DNA of 14,363 nucleotides from Spirochaetota bacterium (lineage in GTDB: Bacteria; Spirochaetota; UBA4802; UBA5368). The position numbers were made by a program, and so were the translations under genes. Numbering within the stretch: position 1 is the stretch's first letter; each line of letters opens with the position of its first letter. The stretch covers positions 1 to 14,363 of the forward strand of contig JAGODA010000042.1 of the NCBI GenBank assembly GCA_017998475.1, given 5' to 3'. Below are positions 7,256 to 13,757 of this stretch, piece after piece. The notes beneath the pieces were generated by a model. It was not told the DNA's origin and did no database searches. It was given only the letters and a program-made list of their open reading frames with translations.

Positions 7256-8058
7256 TGGAGAAGCTTCTGGCCTCGGCCGCCGCGTTCGTCCTGGTCTTCT
7301 CCGTCGAGGGGGTCGCACCCCATTTCGCCGGAAGGGGCCTGGCTGACAGGGCGCGTCATTCGGCCAATAATCTCGGAATGGGTTTGGCAAACGCCGTTCT
7401 GGTGGGTCTGGCCGGGGGGCTGCTCGCTTTCGCCGCCGCCGAATGGTCGGGGAGGCATTCAATCGGCCTCGCCCGCGCGTTCGATGTGCCCGGCATCGAC
7501 GCGCCGCTCAAGGCGGTCATGGTTTTCGTTCTCTTCGACCTGTGGATGTACTGGTGGCACCGCCTGAACCACCGCGTGCGGCCGCTCTGGATGCTTCACC
7601 GCGCGCACCACGCCGATCGCGCGATGGACGCATCCACGGCGGTGCGTTTCCATCCGTTGGAAATCCTCGCCTCGTCCCTGCTGCGGCCCCTCGTCATCGT
7701 ACTGCTCGGGATGGACATCGCGCACCTCGCTCTGTACGAGGCGGTGCTCCTGCCGGTCATACTCTTCCACCACGGGAACATCGCCCTCCCGTCCCGCGCT
7801 GACAGGGCCCTGCGGGCGCTCATCGTCACCCCGGACATGCATCGCGTGCATCACTCGCGCCTTGTGCCCGAGACGCATTCAAACTACTCGTCGGTATTCT
7901 CGCTCTGGGACCGGCTGTTCGGAAGCTACCGCGAGCGCGACGATACGCGCTCGATCGATCTGGGTCTCAATATACTGCGCGCGGATCGCTGGCAGGGCTT
8001 CGCGGGGATACTCCTTACGCCGTTCGCGTCAATGGTTTCGCGAAGGGGGACTGAATGA
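7252..8058 (+). CDS. Fatty acid hydroxylase / sterol desaturase family membrane protein
   Basis: Integral membrane di-iron oxygenase-type protein (268 aa). The full histidine pattern of the family is present: His103-x3-His107 (HRLNH), His116-x2-His119-His120 (HRAHH), His134, His173-His174 (FHHGN) and His197-x2-His200-His201 (HRVHH). Membrane segments are near 2-20, 41-64, 87-102, 139-160 and 162-174. Family members hydroxylate or desaturate lipids such as fatty acyl chains, sterols or carotenoids, using oxygen and an electron donor. The substrate here is unknown. The start at 7252 overlaps the previous stop (ATGA) with GGGAGGGG upstream; a second ATG follows at 7255. It overlaps the flavin oxidoreductase gene by ATGA. 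That enzyme could supply reducing power, but this is inference only. Confidence 0.88.
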   Translation: MMEKLLASAAAFVLVFSVEGVAPHFAGRGLADRARHSANNLGMGLANAVLVGLAGGLLAFAAAEWSGRHSIGLARAFDVPGIDAPLKAVMVFVLFDLWMYWWHRLNHRVRPLWMLHRAHHADRAMDASTAVRFHPLEILASSLLRPLVIVLLGMDIAHLALYEAVLLPVILFHHGNIALPSRADRALRALIVTPDMHRVHHSRLVPETHSNYSSVFSLWDRLFGSYRERDDTRSIDLGLNILRADRWQGFAGILLTPFASMVSRRGTE

Positions 8059-9503
8059 ATACAACGGACTTCGACCTGGTCGTCATAGGGGCCGGTTCGG
8101 CCGGCATAACCGCCGCCATGACCGCGAACGGGCTGGGCAAGCGCGTGGCGCTGGTTGAGCGCTCGCGAATCGGCGGCGAGTGCACATGGTCGGGTTGTGT
8201 GCCCAGCAAGGCCCTCATCCGGGCGGCTCACGCCGCGCGCGAGTCCGCGCGCCTTGCGGAGTTCGTTCCGGGGAGCGTCCGCCCGGCAAAAACGCGGGCG
8301 GACGGAGCGCTTCGATATGTGCGGTCGGTGGTCGAACGCGTGTACGAGGGGGAACGACCGGAGCGCTTCGAGGCACTCGGCATACGCGTGTTCTTCGGGC
8401 GGCCGGTGTTCGCCGATCCGAAGCGGCTTCGCCTGGGGGACAGGGTCCTCGCCGCGCGGCGCTTTCTCGTCGCCACGGGCTCGCGGCCTCTCGTCCCGCC
8501 GATCGAAGGACTGCGGAGTGTGCCCTTCCTGACCAGCGAGACGGTGTTCGCGCAGAAGCGCCTGCCGAAATCGATGATCGTGCTGGGCGGAGGCCCCATC
8601 GGGCTGGAACTCGCCGCGGCATTCAACCGGCTGGGCGTGCGTGTCACCGTTGTGGAAATGATGGAGCGCGTGCTCTACCGCGAGGAGCCGGAACTGGCGG
8701 ACGCGCTTGCCGCCTCCCTGACATCCGAAGGCGTGGGAATGGCGGTCGGGTATAGAGCCCTCGCTTTCTCCCGCACGAAAAAGGGGATCACGCTCGCCGC
8801 GGCGGACGCCTCGGGCGCGCGCCGCGAATTTACGGCCGATTCGGTGCTCGTCGCCGTCGGCCGCGGGCCGAACGTCGAGGACCTGGCGCTCGGGGCGGCC
8901 GGTGTCGCCTTCGATCAAAGGGGAGTGAAGGTCGACGCGTACATGCGCACCACCGCGCCCGGAATCTACGCGAGCGGCGATGTCGCCGGGCCGTATCTCT
9001 TCAGCCACATGGCCGAGGCCCAATCCATCGTCGCGGTGAGGAACATGTTCCTGCCGATCAAAACGAAAGTGGATTACACGGCCGTGCCGTGGGTGACATA
9101 CACCGACCCGGAGCTCGCCCGCGCGGGGCTCACCGTGGAAGAGGCCCGGAAGATGTACGGCGGACGGGTGCGGGTGTACCGGAGCTCCTACGGAGAAATC
9201 GACCGCGGAAAGACCGACGGCGTCGGTGCGGGAGCCGGAGTGTTCGTCTGCGGCGCGAGGGGAAAGCTGCTCGGCATCCACATACTGGGGCCCGCGGCCG
9301 GGGAGCTCATGCAGCAGGCGCTCCTCGCGCTCAAACTCGGCGTTCGTTTCAGCCGCATCAGCTCGGTCGTGCACGCCTACCCCGGCTACAGCGACCTCGT
9401 CAAGCGGGCCTCCAGGCAGGCCTATATCGACGAGCTGCGAAACAATCCCATCGTGAAGACGGCCGGCGCCATCGCCCGCCTGTTGAAAAAGGTGACGGGA
9501 TGA
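8055..9503 (+). CDS. MerA/Lpd-like FAD-dependent disulfide oxidoreductase
   Basis: Class I pyridine nucleotide-disulfide oxidoreductase (482 aa, normal for the family). The N-terminal FAD motif is VVIGAGSAG (9-17), with Glu35 closing the Rossmann unit. The redox-active pair is Cys43 and Cys48 in GGECTWSGCVPSK. ATGS (140-143), the NAD(P) motif LGGGPIGLE (177-185) with Glu201, VGRGPN (268-273) and the second FAD motif ASGDVAG (306-312) follow in order. The dimerisation domain ends near 455. There the usual catalytic His-x4-Glu is replaced: HAYPGYSD puts Tyr442 and Asp447 at those places. It is therefore not a standard dihydrolipoamide dehydrogenase or glutathione reductase, and no mercury-binding cysteine tail is present. 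MerA-like enzymes of this sort are often next to TVP38 genes, as here. Overlaps both neighbours by ATGA. Confidence 0.9.
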   Translation: MNTTDFDLVVIGAGSAGITAAMTANGLGKRVALVERSRIGGECTWSGCVPSKALIRAAHAARESARLAEFVPGSVRPAKTRADGALRYVRSVVERVYEGERPERFEALGIRVFFGRPVFADPKRLRLGDRVLAARRFLVATGSRPLVPPIEGLRSVPFLTSETVFAQKRLPKSMIVLGGGPIGLELAAAFNRLGVRVTVVEMMERVLYREEPELADALAASLTSEGVGMAVGYRALAFSRTKKGITLAAADASGARREFTADSVLVAVGRGPNVEDLALGAAGVAFDQRGVKVDAYMRTTAPGIYASGDVAGPYLFSHMAEAQSIVAVRNMFLPIKTKVDYTAVPWVTYTDPELARAGLTVEEARKMYGGRVRVYRSSYGEIDRGKTDGVGAGAGVFVCGARGKLLGIHILGPAAGELMQQALLALKLGVRFSRISSVVHAYPGYSDLVKRASRQAYIDELRNNPIVKTAGAIARLLKKVTG

Positions 9504-10213
9504 GACTGCCGTGGAAAAAGATCGCGCTGGCCTGGGCGGCGCTCGCCGTTCTCGCGGTACTGCGCCTCTCGGGGGCGGGAGAGCTCATCAGCTTCGAGAA
9601 CCTGCAGGCCAACCGCGGCCGCCTGCTCGCGTTCGTGGACGCGCATTACGCGCTCTCGGCGCTGGCGTATGTCATCGTGTACGTGGCCGCCGTCGCCCTC
9701 TCGATGCCGGGAGCCGCCGTGCTCACCCTGGCGGGCGGCTTCGCCTTCGGGGCCGGGGCCGGTACTCTCCTGGTCAATGTCGGCGCGACGGCGGGCGCCG
9801 CGCTCGTGTTCCTGGCCGCGCGGTACCTGCTGGGCGGCTGGGTGCAGAAGCGATACGGGGAACGGCTGGCCGCCTTTAACGCCGAGATCGAGCGGAACGG
9901 AGCGCGTTACCTGCTCACGCTCAGGCTCATCCCGCTTTTCCCGTTTTTTCTCATCAACCTGATGGCCGGACTGACGACGGTGCGCTTTACGACGTTCGTA
10001 TGGACCACGGCGGCGGGAATAATCCCCGGCTCGTTCGTCTACGCCTACGCGGGCAGCCGCCTGTCGGTGATCGATTCCCCGGCCGATATCGTTTCGTGGA
10101 AGGTGCTTTCGGCGCTCGTGCTGCTGGGGGCGCTCGCCCTCGTTCCGGTCGCGCGGGAGAAGCTGCGCGGCCTTCTCAATCCTCGCCCCGGTGCTCCCGG
10201 TCAAGACGGCTGA
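9500..10213 (+). CDS. TVP38/TMEM64 family (DedA-like) membrane protein
   Basis: Integral membrane protein of the VTT/SNARE-associated group PF09335 (237 aa, normal size). Membrane segments are near 8-22, 52-70, 72-108, 145-160, 165-187 and 200-217. The signature PGAAVLTLAGGFAFG (70-84) is the first half-helix repeat. RLIPLFPFFLINLMAG (142-157) is the conserved second re-entrant motif, and GIIPGSFVYAYAGS (173-186) follows. Relatives act in lipid scrambling or transport across the membrane; substrate not known here. Start ATG at 9500 overlaps the previous stop (ATGA). This is the last gene of the run. Its last 38 bases overlap the convergent HD-domain gene on the other strand, and no separate terminator is visible. 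Confidence 0.9.
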   Translation: MRLPWKKIALAWAALAVLAVLRLSGAGELISFENLQANRGRLLAFVDAHYALSALAYVIVYVAAVALSMPGAAVLTLAGGFAFGAGAGTLLVNVGATAGAALVFLAARYLLGGWVQKRYGERLAAFNAEIERNGARYLLTLRLIPLFPFFLINLMAGLTTVRFTTFVWTTAAGIIPGSFVYAYAGSRLSVIDSPADIVSWKVLSALVLLGALALVPVAREKLRGLLNPRPGAPGQDG

Positions 10214-10823
10214 AGAATTCCACCATGAAATCGTGACGCCCCCCGGCGATTCGCCGCCCCTCGGCGGTCGCCATGCGCTCCTTCAGGTGCCGGAGCTTCA
10301 CGCTGTATTCGCGGTAGGCGGTGTCCTCCTCGGAGTAGGCCTCAGTGGAGCGTATGTCCGCGTCGCCGTTATGTGCCTTTGCTCCCACCTCGCCGGCGAA
10401 GAGGAACGCCCTCCCGACGCCGATCGCGCCGATCGCGTCGAGCTTGTCGGCGTCGTGAAGCACCGCCGCCTCGATCGTCGCGGGAACGCGGGCCTTCCGG
10501 AACCGGTGGGTGAGAACGCAGTCGGCCACGTGCCGCGCGGACTCCTCGTCGAGGCCCAGTCCCGTCAGGAAGGCGTAGGCCTCGCGGCTTCCCTCCTCGG
10601 CATGGCACACCGCGCCCGATGATTCGTCCTCCGCGGCCCGCGCGATGTCGTGGAGCGCCGCGGCCAGGCGCACGATGAAGGGGTCGGCCCCTTCGGCGAG
10701 CGCCAGGCGGGCGGCGAGCGCCATCACGCGCTCCACGTGGTCCCAGCCGTGGCTGGGCTTCACCGACGCCATGCGCGCGCGTGCGTGCTCAATGGCTTTC
10801 CCGATTATCTCGTCGCGGTCCAT
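10176..10823 (-). CDS. HD-domain phosphohydrolase (YedJ-like)
   Basis: Soluble HD-superfamily metal-dependent phosphohydrolase (215 aa). HGWDHVERV carries His25 and His28, LHDIAR gives the His58-Asp59 doublet, THRF has His106, and LHDADKLDAIGAIG carries Asp124, all in the order seen in YedJ-like HD proteins. The substrate is unknown; family members split nucleotides or other phosphate esters. ATG at 10823 gives the natural N-terminus; a longer reading from 10973 would run back into lepA and adds nothing HD-like. No strong ribosome binding site is seen, but the gene starts 17 bases after the lepA stop, so it is likely read from the lepA transcript. Its 3' end overlaps the TVP38 gene by 38 bp, in convergent orientation. 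Confidence 0.85.
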   Translation of the reverse strand: MDRDEIIGKAIEHARARMASVKPSHGWDHVERVMALAARLALAEGADPFIVRLAAALHDIARAAEDESSGAVCHAEEGSREAYAFLTGLGLDEESARHVADCVLTHRFRKARVPATIEAAVLHDADKLDAIGAIGVGRAFLFAGEVGAKAHNGDADIRSTEAYSEEDTAYREYSVKLRHLKERMATAEGRRIAGGRHDFMVEFFSRLDREHRGED

Positions 10824-10840
10824 GCGGTGGGCCCGTGCGG

Positions 10841-12637
10841 TCAGTTGATACGCAGGATCGTCATGAAGGCTTCCTGCGGGATTTCCACCGAGCCGATCTG
10901 CTTCATGCGCTTCTTCCCCTCTTTCTGCTTTTCGAGGAGCTTGCGCTTGCGGGTGATGTCTCCGCCGTAGCACTTGGCGGTGACGTTCTTGCCCATCGCC
11001 GAGATGTTCTCGCGCGCGATGATCTTCGCGCCGATGGCCGCCTGCAGGGGTATCTTGAACTGGTGGCGGGGTATGATGTCCTTCAGCTTCTCGATGATCT
11101 CCTTCCCGCGGTAGTAGGCCTTGTCCCTGTGCACGATGAACGACAGCGCGTCGACGGGCTCGCCGTTCACCAGGATGTCCACCTTCACCATCTCCGAGGG
11201 CCTGAAATCCCGGAACTCGTAATCGAACGAGGCGTAGCCCTTGGAATAGGACTTCAGCTTGTCGTAGAAGTTGAATACGATCTCCGAAAGCGGGAGATCG
11301 TAGTGCAGCTGCATGCGGGTGGCGTCGATGTACTGCATGTCCTTGTGGATGCCGCGGCAGTCCTGCACGAGCGACATGATGTTCCCGACGAATTCAGCCG
11401 GCGTGATGATGGTCGCCTCGACGAAGGGCTCCTCGATCTTCTCGATAAGACCCGGGTCGGGCATCTTCACCGGATTGTCGATCGTGAACGATTCGCCGCG
11501 CTGGTTGGTTATGCGGTATTCCACACTGGGAGCGGTGGTCACCAGGGCAAGGTCGAACTCGCGCTCGAGCCGCTCCTGGACGATCTCCATGTGGAGCAGG
11601 CCGAGATATCCGCAGCGAAAGCCGAATCCGAGAGCGAACGAATTGTCCGGCTCGAAGATGAGGGAGGCGTCGTTGAGGCGTAGCTTCTGCAGGGCGTCCT
11701 TGAGCGCCTCGTAGTCGTCGCTGTACATCGGGTAGAGCCCCGAGAACACCATGGGCTTCACTTCGCGGAATCCCTTGAGTTGCGCGGGGGCCGGGTACTG
11801 TACATTGGTAAGGGTGTCGCCGATCTTGGTGTCGCTGACGGTCTTGATGCCGGCTATCACGTAGCCCACATCGCCTGGCCCGAGCGAGGCGGTCTTCTCG
11901 CGGTTGAGCCGGAAAATACCGACCTCGGTCACCTCGTACTGGCGGTCCGTCGACATGAACTTCACAACGTCGCCACGGCGCACCGTGCCGTCGAAGACGC
12001 GCACCTTTACCACCGCGCCCACATACTTGTCGAAATACGAGTCGAACACCAGCGCCGTCAGTGGTTTACGGTCCTCGCCGCGCGGCGGCGGAATTGTTGC
12101 CACGATGCGTTCCAGAAGCTCCTCGATCCCGATGCCCTCTTTCGCGGAAACGGGCACCGCGTGCTCCGGGTCGAGCCCCAGTGATTTGCGTATGCTCTCC
12201 TTGGTGCGCTCCACGTCGGCGCTCGGCATGTCGATCTTGTTGATTACCGGAAGTATCTCCAGGTCGTTCTCGAGGGCCAGGTAGAGGTTCGCTATCGTCT
12301 GGGCCTCCACCCCCTGCGAGGCGTCGACGACGAGCAGCACCCCGTCGCAGGCCGCCAGAGCCCTGGACACCTCGTAGGTGAAGTCCACGTGGCCCGGCGT
12401 GTCGATGAGGTTGAAGATGTAGTCGCGGCCGTCCCGCGACCGGTAGTTGAGCGTTACGGTGTTTGACTTGATGGTTATGCCGCGCTCGCGCTCGATGTCC
12501 ATTGTGTCGAGCATCTGCTCAACGTGGTTGCGCGGGTCCACCAGTTCGCACTTCTCGATGATACGATCGGCAAGCGTCGATTTGCCGTGGTCTATGTGCG
12601 CTATGATGGAGAAATTTCGTACGTGTGATAAATCCAT
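10841..12637 (-). CDS. lepA: Elongation factor 4 (LepA), ribosome back-translocase GTPase
   Basis: Full-length LepA/EF4 (598 aa, standard length), a translational GTPase acting on the ribosome. GTP-binding motifs are G1 AHIDHGKST (13-21), the ERGITI switch (51-56), G3 DTPGHVD (79-85), G4 NKID (133-136) and SAKEG near 170. The EF2-like domains follow. The C-terminal LepA-specific domain includes AKCYGGDITRKRKLLEKQKEG and ends with IPQEAFMTILRIN. The start at 12637 gives the canonical N-terminus, with RNFSIIAHIDHGKS right after it. Only a weak purine signal precedes it. The gene opens the minus-strand unit lepA-HD and is divergent from the barrel protein genes. Confidence 0.98.
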   Translation of the reverse strand: MDLSHVRNFSIIAHIDHGKSTLADRIIEKCELVDPRNHVEQMLDTMDIERERGITIKSNTVTLNYRSRDGRDYIFNLIDTPGHVDFTYEVSRALAACDGVLLVVDASQGVEAQTIANLYLALENDLEILPVINKIDMPSADVERTKESIRKSLGLDPEHAVPVSAKEGIGIEELLERIVATIPPPRGEDRKPLTALVFDSYFDKYVGAVVKVRVFDGTVRRGDVVKFMSTDRQYEVTEVGIFRLNREKTASLGPGDVGYVIAGIKTVSDTKIGDTLTNVQYPAPAQLKGFREVKPMVFSGLYPMYSDDYEALKDALQKLRLNDASLIFEPDNSFALGFGFRCGYLGLLHMEIVQERLEREFDLALVTTAPSVEYRITNQRGESFTIDNPVKMPDPGLIEKIEEPFVEATIITPAEFVGNIMSLVQDCRGIHKDMQYIDATRMQLHYDLPLSEIVFNFYDKLKSYSKGYASFDYEFRDFRPSEMVKVDILVNGEPVDALSFIVHRDKAYYRGKEIIEKLKDIIPRHQFKIPLQAAIGAKIIARENISAMGKNVTAKCYGGDITRKRKLLEKQKEGKKRMKQIGSVEIPQEAFMTILRIN

Positions 12638-12753
12638 GCTGTATAGTGGAATCCCGTTTGAGGTGGCGCGGCGGTCCCGCGCGTCCGGATGTACGAGTCA
12701 AAGATACATCGTCCGCGCCGCGGGTACAATCGGAAAACAGTCCCGTCGCGCGA

Positions 12754-12770
12754 CGCCCGGCAACCGGGCG
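12754..12770. repeat. Perfect inverted repeat, 7-bp arms, 3-base loop
   Basis: CGCCCGG (12754-12760), loop CAA, then CCGGGCG (12764-12770). It would form a strong small hairpin in RNA from either strand. No T run follows on either side, so it is not a classical terminator. If the lepA transcript starts to its right, it would sit in the lepA 5' leader. Confidence 0.4.
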
Positions 12771-12844
12771 GTAATACAAATGTGATACTTCGCGGACGTT
12801 TCCGTGCAAGGCAAGCATTTTTTGGAGAGGATGGGAAATTATCG

Positions 12845-12869
12845 GATTCGGGCCGCCTTTGCCCGAATC
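12845..12869. repeat. Perfect inverted repeat, 9-bp arms, 7-base loop
   Basis: GATTCGGGC (12845-12853), seven-base loop, GCCCGAATC (12861-12869). It lies about 30 bp upstream of the proposed -35 box at 12898. No T run follows. The position suits a regulator binding site as well as a hairpin. Function not shown. Confidence 0.4.
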
Positions 12870-12897
12870 GGCGCGTCTTGCCCGGGACGAATAACAA

Positions 12898-12926
12898 TTG
12901 ACTTTTTGACGGTTTGAACAAATAAG
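12898..12926 (+). promoter_or_regulatory. Sigma-70-like promoter for the tandem barrel protein genes
   Basis: TTGACT (12898-12903) matches five of six -35 bases. After exactly 17 bp comes AATAAG (12921-12926), with four of six -10 bases, in AT-rich surroundings. Transcription would begin near 12933, about 50 bases before the ATG at 12985. An overlapping TTGACG (12906-12911) with TATTTT 15 bp on is a weaker alternative. Confidence 0.5.
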
Positions 12927-12929
12927 TAT

Positions 12930-12961
12930 TTTTGTGCCGCTTCAGGGATTACGGCACAAAA
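12930..12961 (+). repeat. Perfect 10-bp inverted repeat at the predicted transcript start
   Basis: TTTTGTGCCG (12930-12939), twelve-base loop, CGGCACAAAA (12952-12961). The left arm begins at the predicted transcription start, so the mRNA would open with this hairpin, ending 23 bases before the ATG. It may protect the 5' end of an abundant envelope mRNA. Alternatively it may be a two-fold-symmetric operator at the promoter. It is too far from any gene end to be a terminator. Confidence 0.5.
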
Positions 12962-12984
12962 GCCGCGCATTCGGGGGGAAAGAA

Positions 12985-13692
12985 ATGAAAAGATACACAT
13001 CGGTATCGTGCGCCGCGGCGCTTGCCATGACGCTCATGTTTACGGCGGCGGCCCAGGCGGCCGACCTCAGCGTGGGCGCTTCAACCTGGTACTCCTGGTG
13101 GCGCTTTGAGGAAGGAAACAGGACCGAAACCTTCGATCCCGCCCTGTTGTATGGCCCGGTCCTCGCGCTCGGATTCGGCGGCCGCTGGAGCCTGTCCACC
13201 ATTTTCCTGTACGGCAGATTCAATATGGACAACGAGGATTCGAAGAGCGAGAAGATCGATCGCTACGATTCCGACACGGCGCTCAATTGCTCGATCAATC
13301 GCTATGTCAAGTTCTTCGGCGGCGCCAAATTCATGGGCTATGACATGCAGGGGAGCTCATTCTCGCACATGGCGCTCGGCCCGGCGCTGGGTGTCGGCGT
13401 GACACTGCCTCTTTCCGACAGCTTTTTCCTTCTCTGGAACGCCTCGGGGGCTTTACTGTTCGGAAAGCACAAAGACGCCGGCTCGGACGGTAAAAGGTCA
13501 GGCTATACGGAGCCCGGACTGAATACAAACCTTTCGCTCGCGTGGTATGTCGAGTCCGCGTCGACGACCATCACCCTGGGCTTCAGGTACCAGTTATTCG
13601 GTACCTTCTACAATAAGGAGGAGGAGTTTACCGATATGACGCACCAGTTCTACGGCATCACCCTGTCAGCCGTCTACGCGTTCGCGCTCTGA
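12985..13692 (+). CDS. Outer-membrane beta-barrel-type protein, first of a tandem pair
   Basis: Exported protein (235 aa). Residues 1-25 are a Sec signal peptide (Met-Lys-Arg start, Ala/Met/Leu core, Ala-Gln-Ala cleavage), giving a mature start ADLSVGAS. The rest has no hydrophobic helix but many alternating aromatic/small-residue strands, such as WSLSTIFLYG, ALGPALGVGVTLPLS, FFLLWNASGALLFG and TTITLGFRYQLF. It ends in ITLSAVYAFAL, a barrel-like last strand with Leu rather than Phe at the end. This favours an outer-membrane barrel; no named porin family is recognised. The start at 12985 follows GGGGGAAAG; the upstream in-frame start at 12934 lies in the hairpin and is unlikely. A paralog follows 65 bp downstream on the same strand. 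Confidence 0.8.
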   Translation: MKRYTSVSCAAALAMTLMFTAAAQAADLSVGASTWYSWWRFEEGNRTETFDPALLYGPVLALGFGGRWSLSTIFLYGRFNMDNEDSKSEKIDRYDSDTALNCSINRYVKFFGGAKFMGYDMQGSSFSHMALGPALGVGVTLPLSDSFFLLWNASGALLFGKHKDAGSDGKRSGYTEPGLNTNLSLAWYVESASTTITLGFRYQLFGTFYNKEEEFTDMTHQFYGITLSAVYAFAL

Positions 13693-13757
13693 GCGCGCGC
13701 CGAACGCAACGTCGCCGGCGGTCGTAATCAGATTTGTCCGACTATCAGGAGGATTGA

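Larger units (their letters stand above)
12638..12984. other. Divergent intergenic spacer between lepA and the barrel protein genes
   Basis: This 347-bp stretch holds no credible gene. It contains one good rightward promoter (12898-12926) and three perfect inverted repeats: 12754-12770, 12845-12869 and 12930-12961. A leftward lepA promoter must lie here. The best candidates, for example TTGCAC and TATCAC around 12786-12813 read leftward, match consensus poorly, so I make no firm call. The right third is clearly AT-richer than the surrounding DNA, as expected for a promoter. Confidence 0.6.

Noticed and set aside
5816..7462. Minus-strand open frame of 548 codons opposite the two transferases
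   Set aside because: Composition is extreme in Arg/Pro/His and it has no family features, while the plus strand carries motif-complete genes.
7926..9374. Minus-strand open frame of 482 codons opposite the oxidoreductase
   Set aside because: Shadow of the plus-strand gene, which has all FAD, NAD and redox motifs.
8055..9503. Calling the oxidoreductase a mercuric reductase (merA)
   Set aside because: No C-terminal vicinal cysteines, no N-terminal heavy-metal domain and no mer genes nearby.
12061..12243. Short plus-strand frames inside lepA
   Set aside because: Antisense to a conserved essential-type gene, with no start signals.
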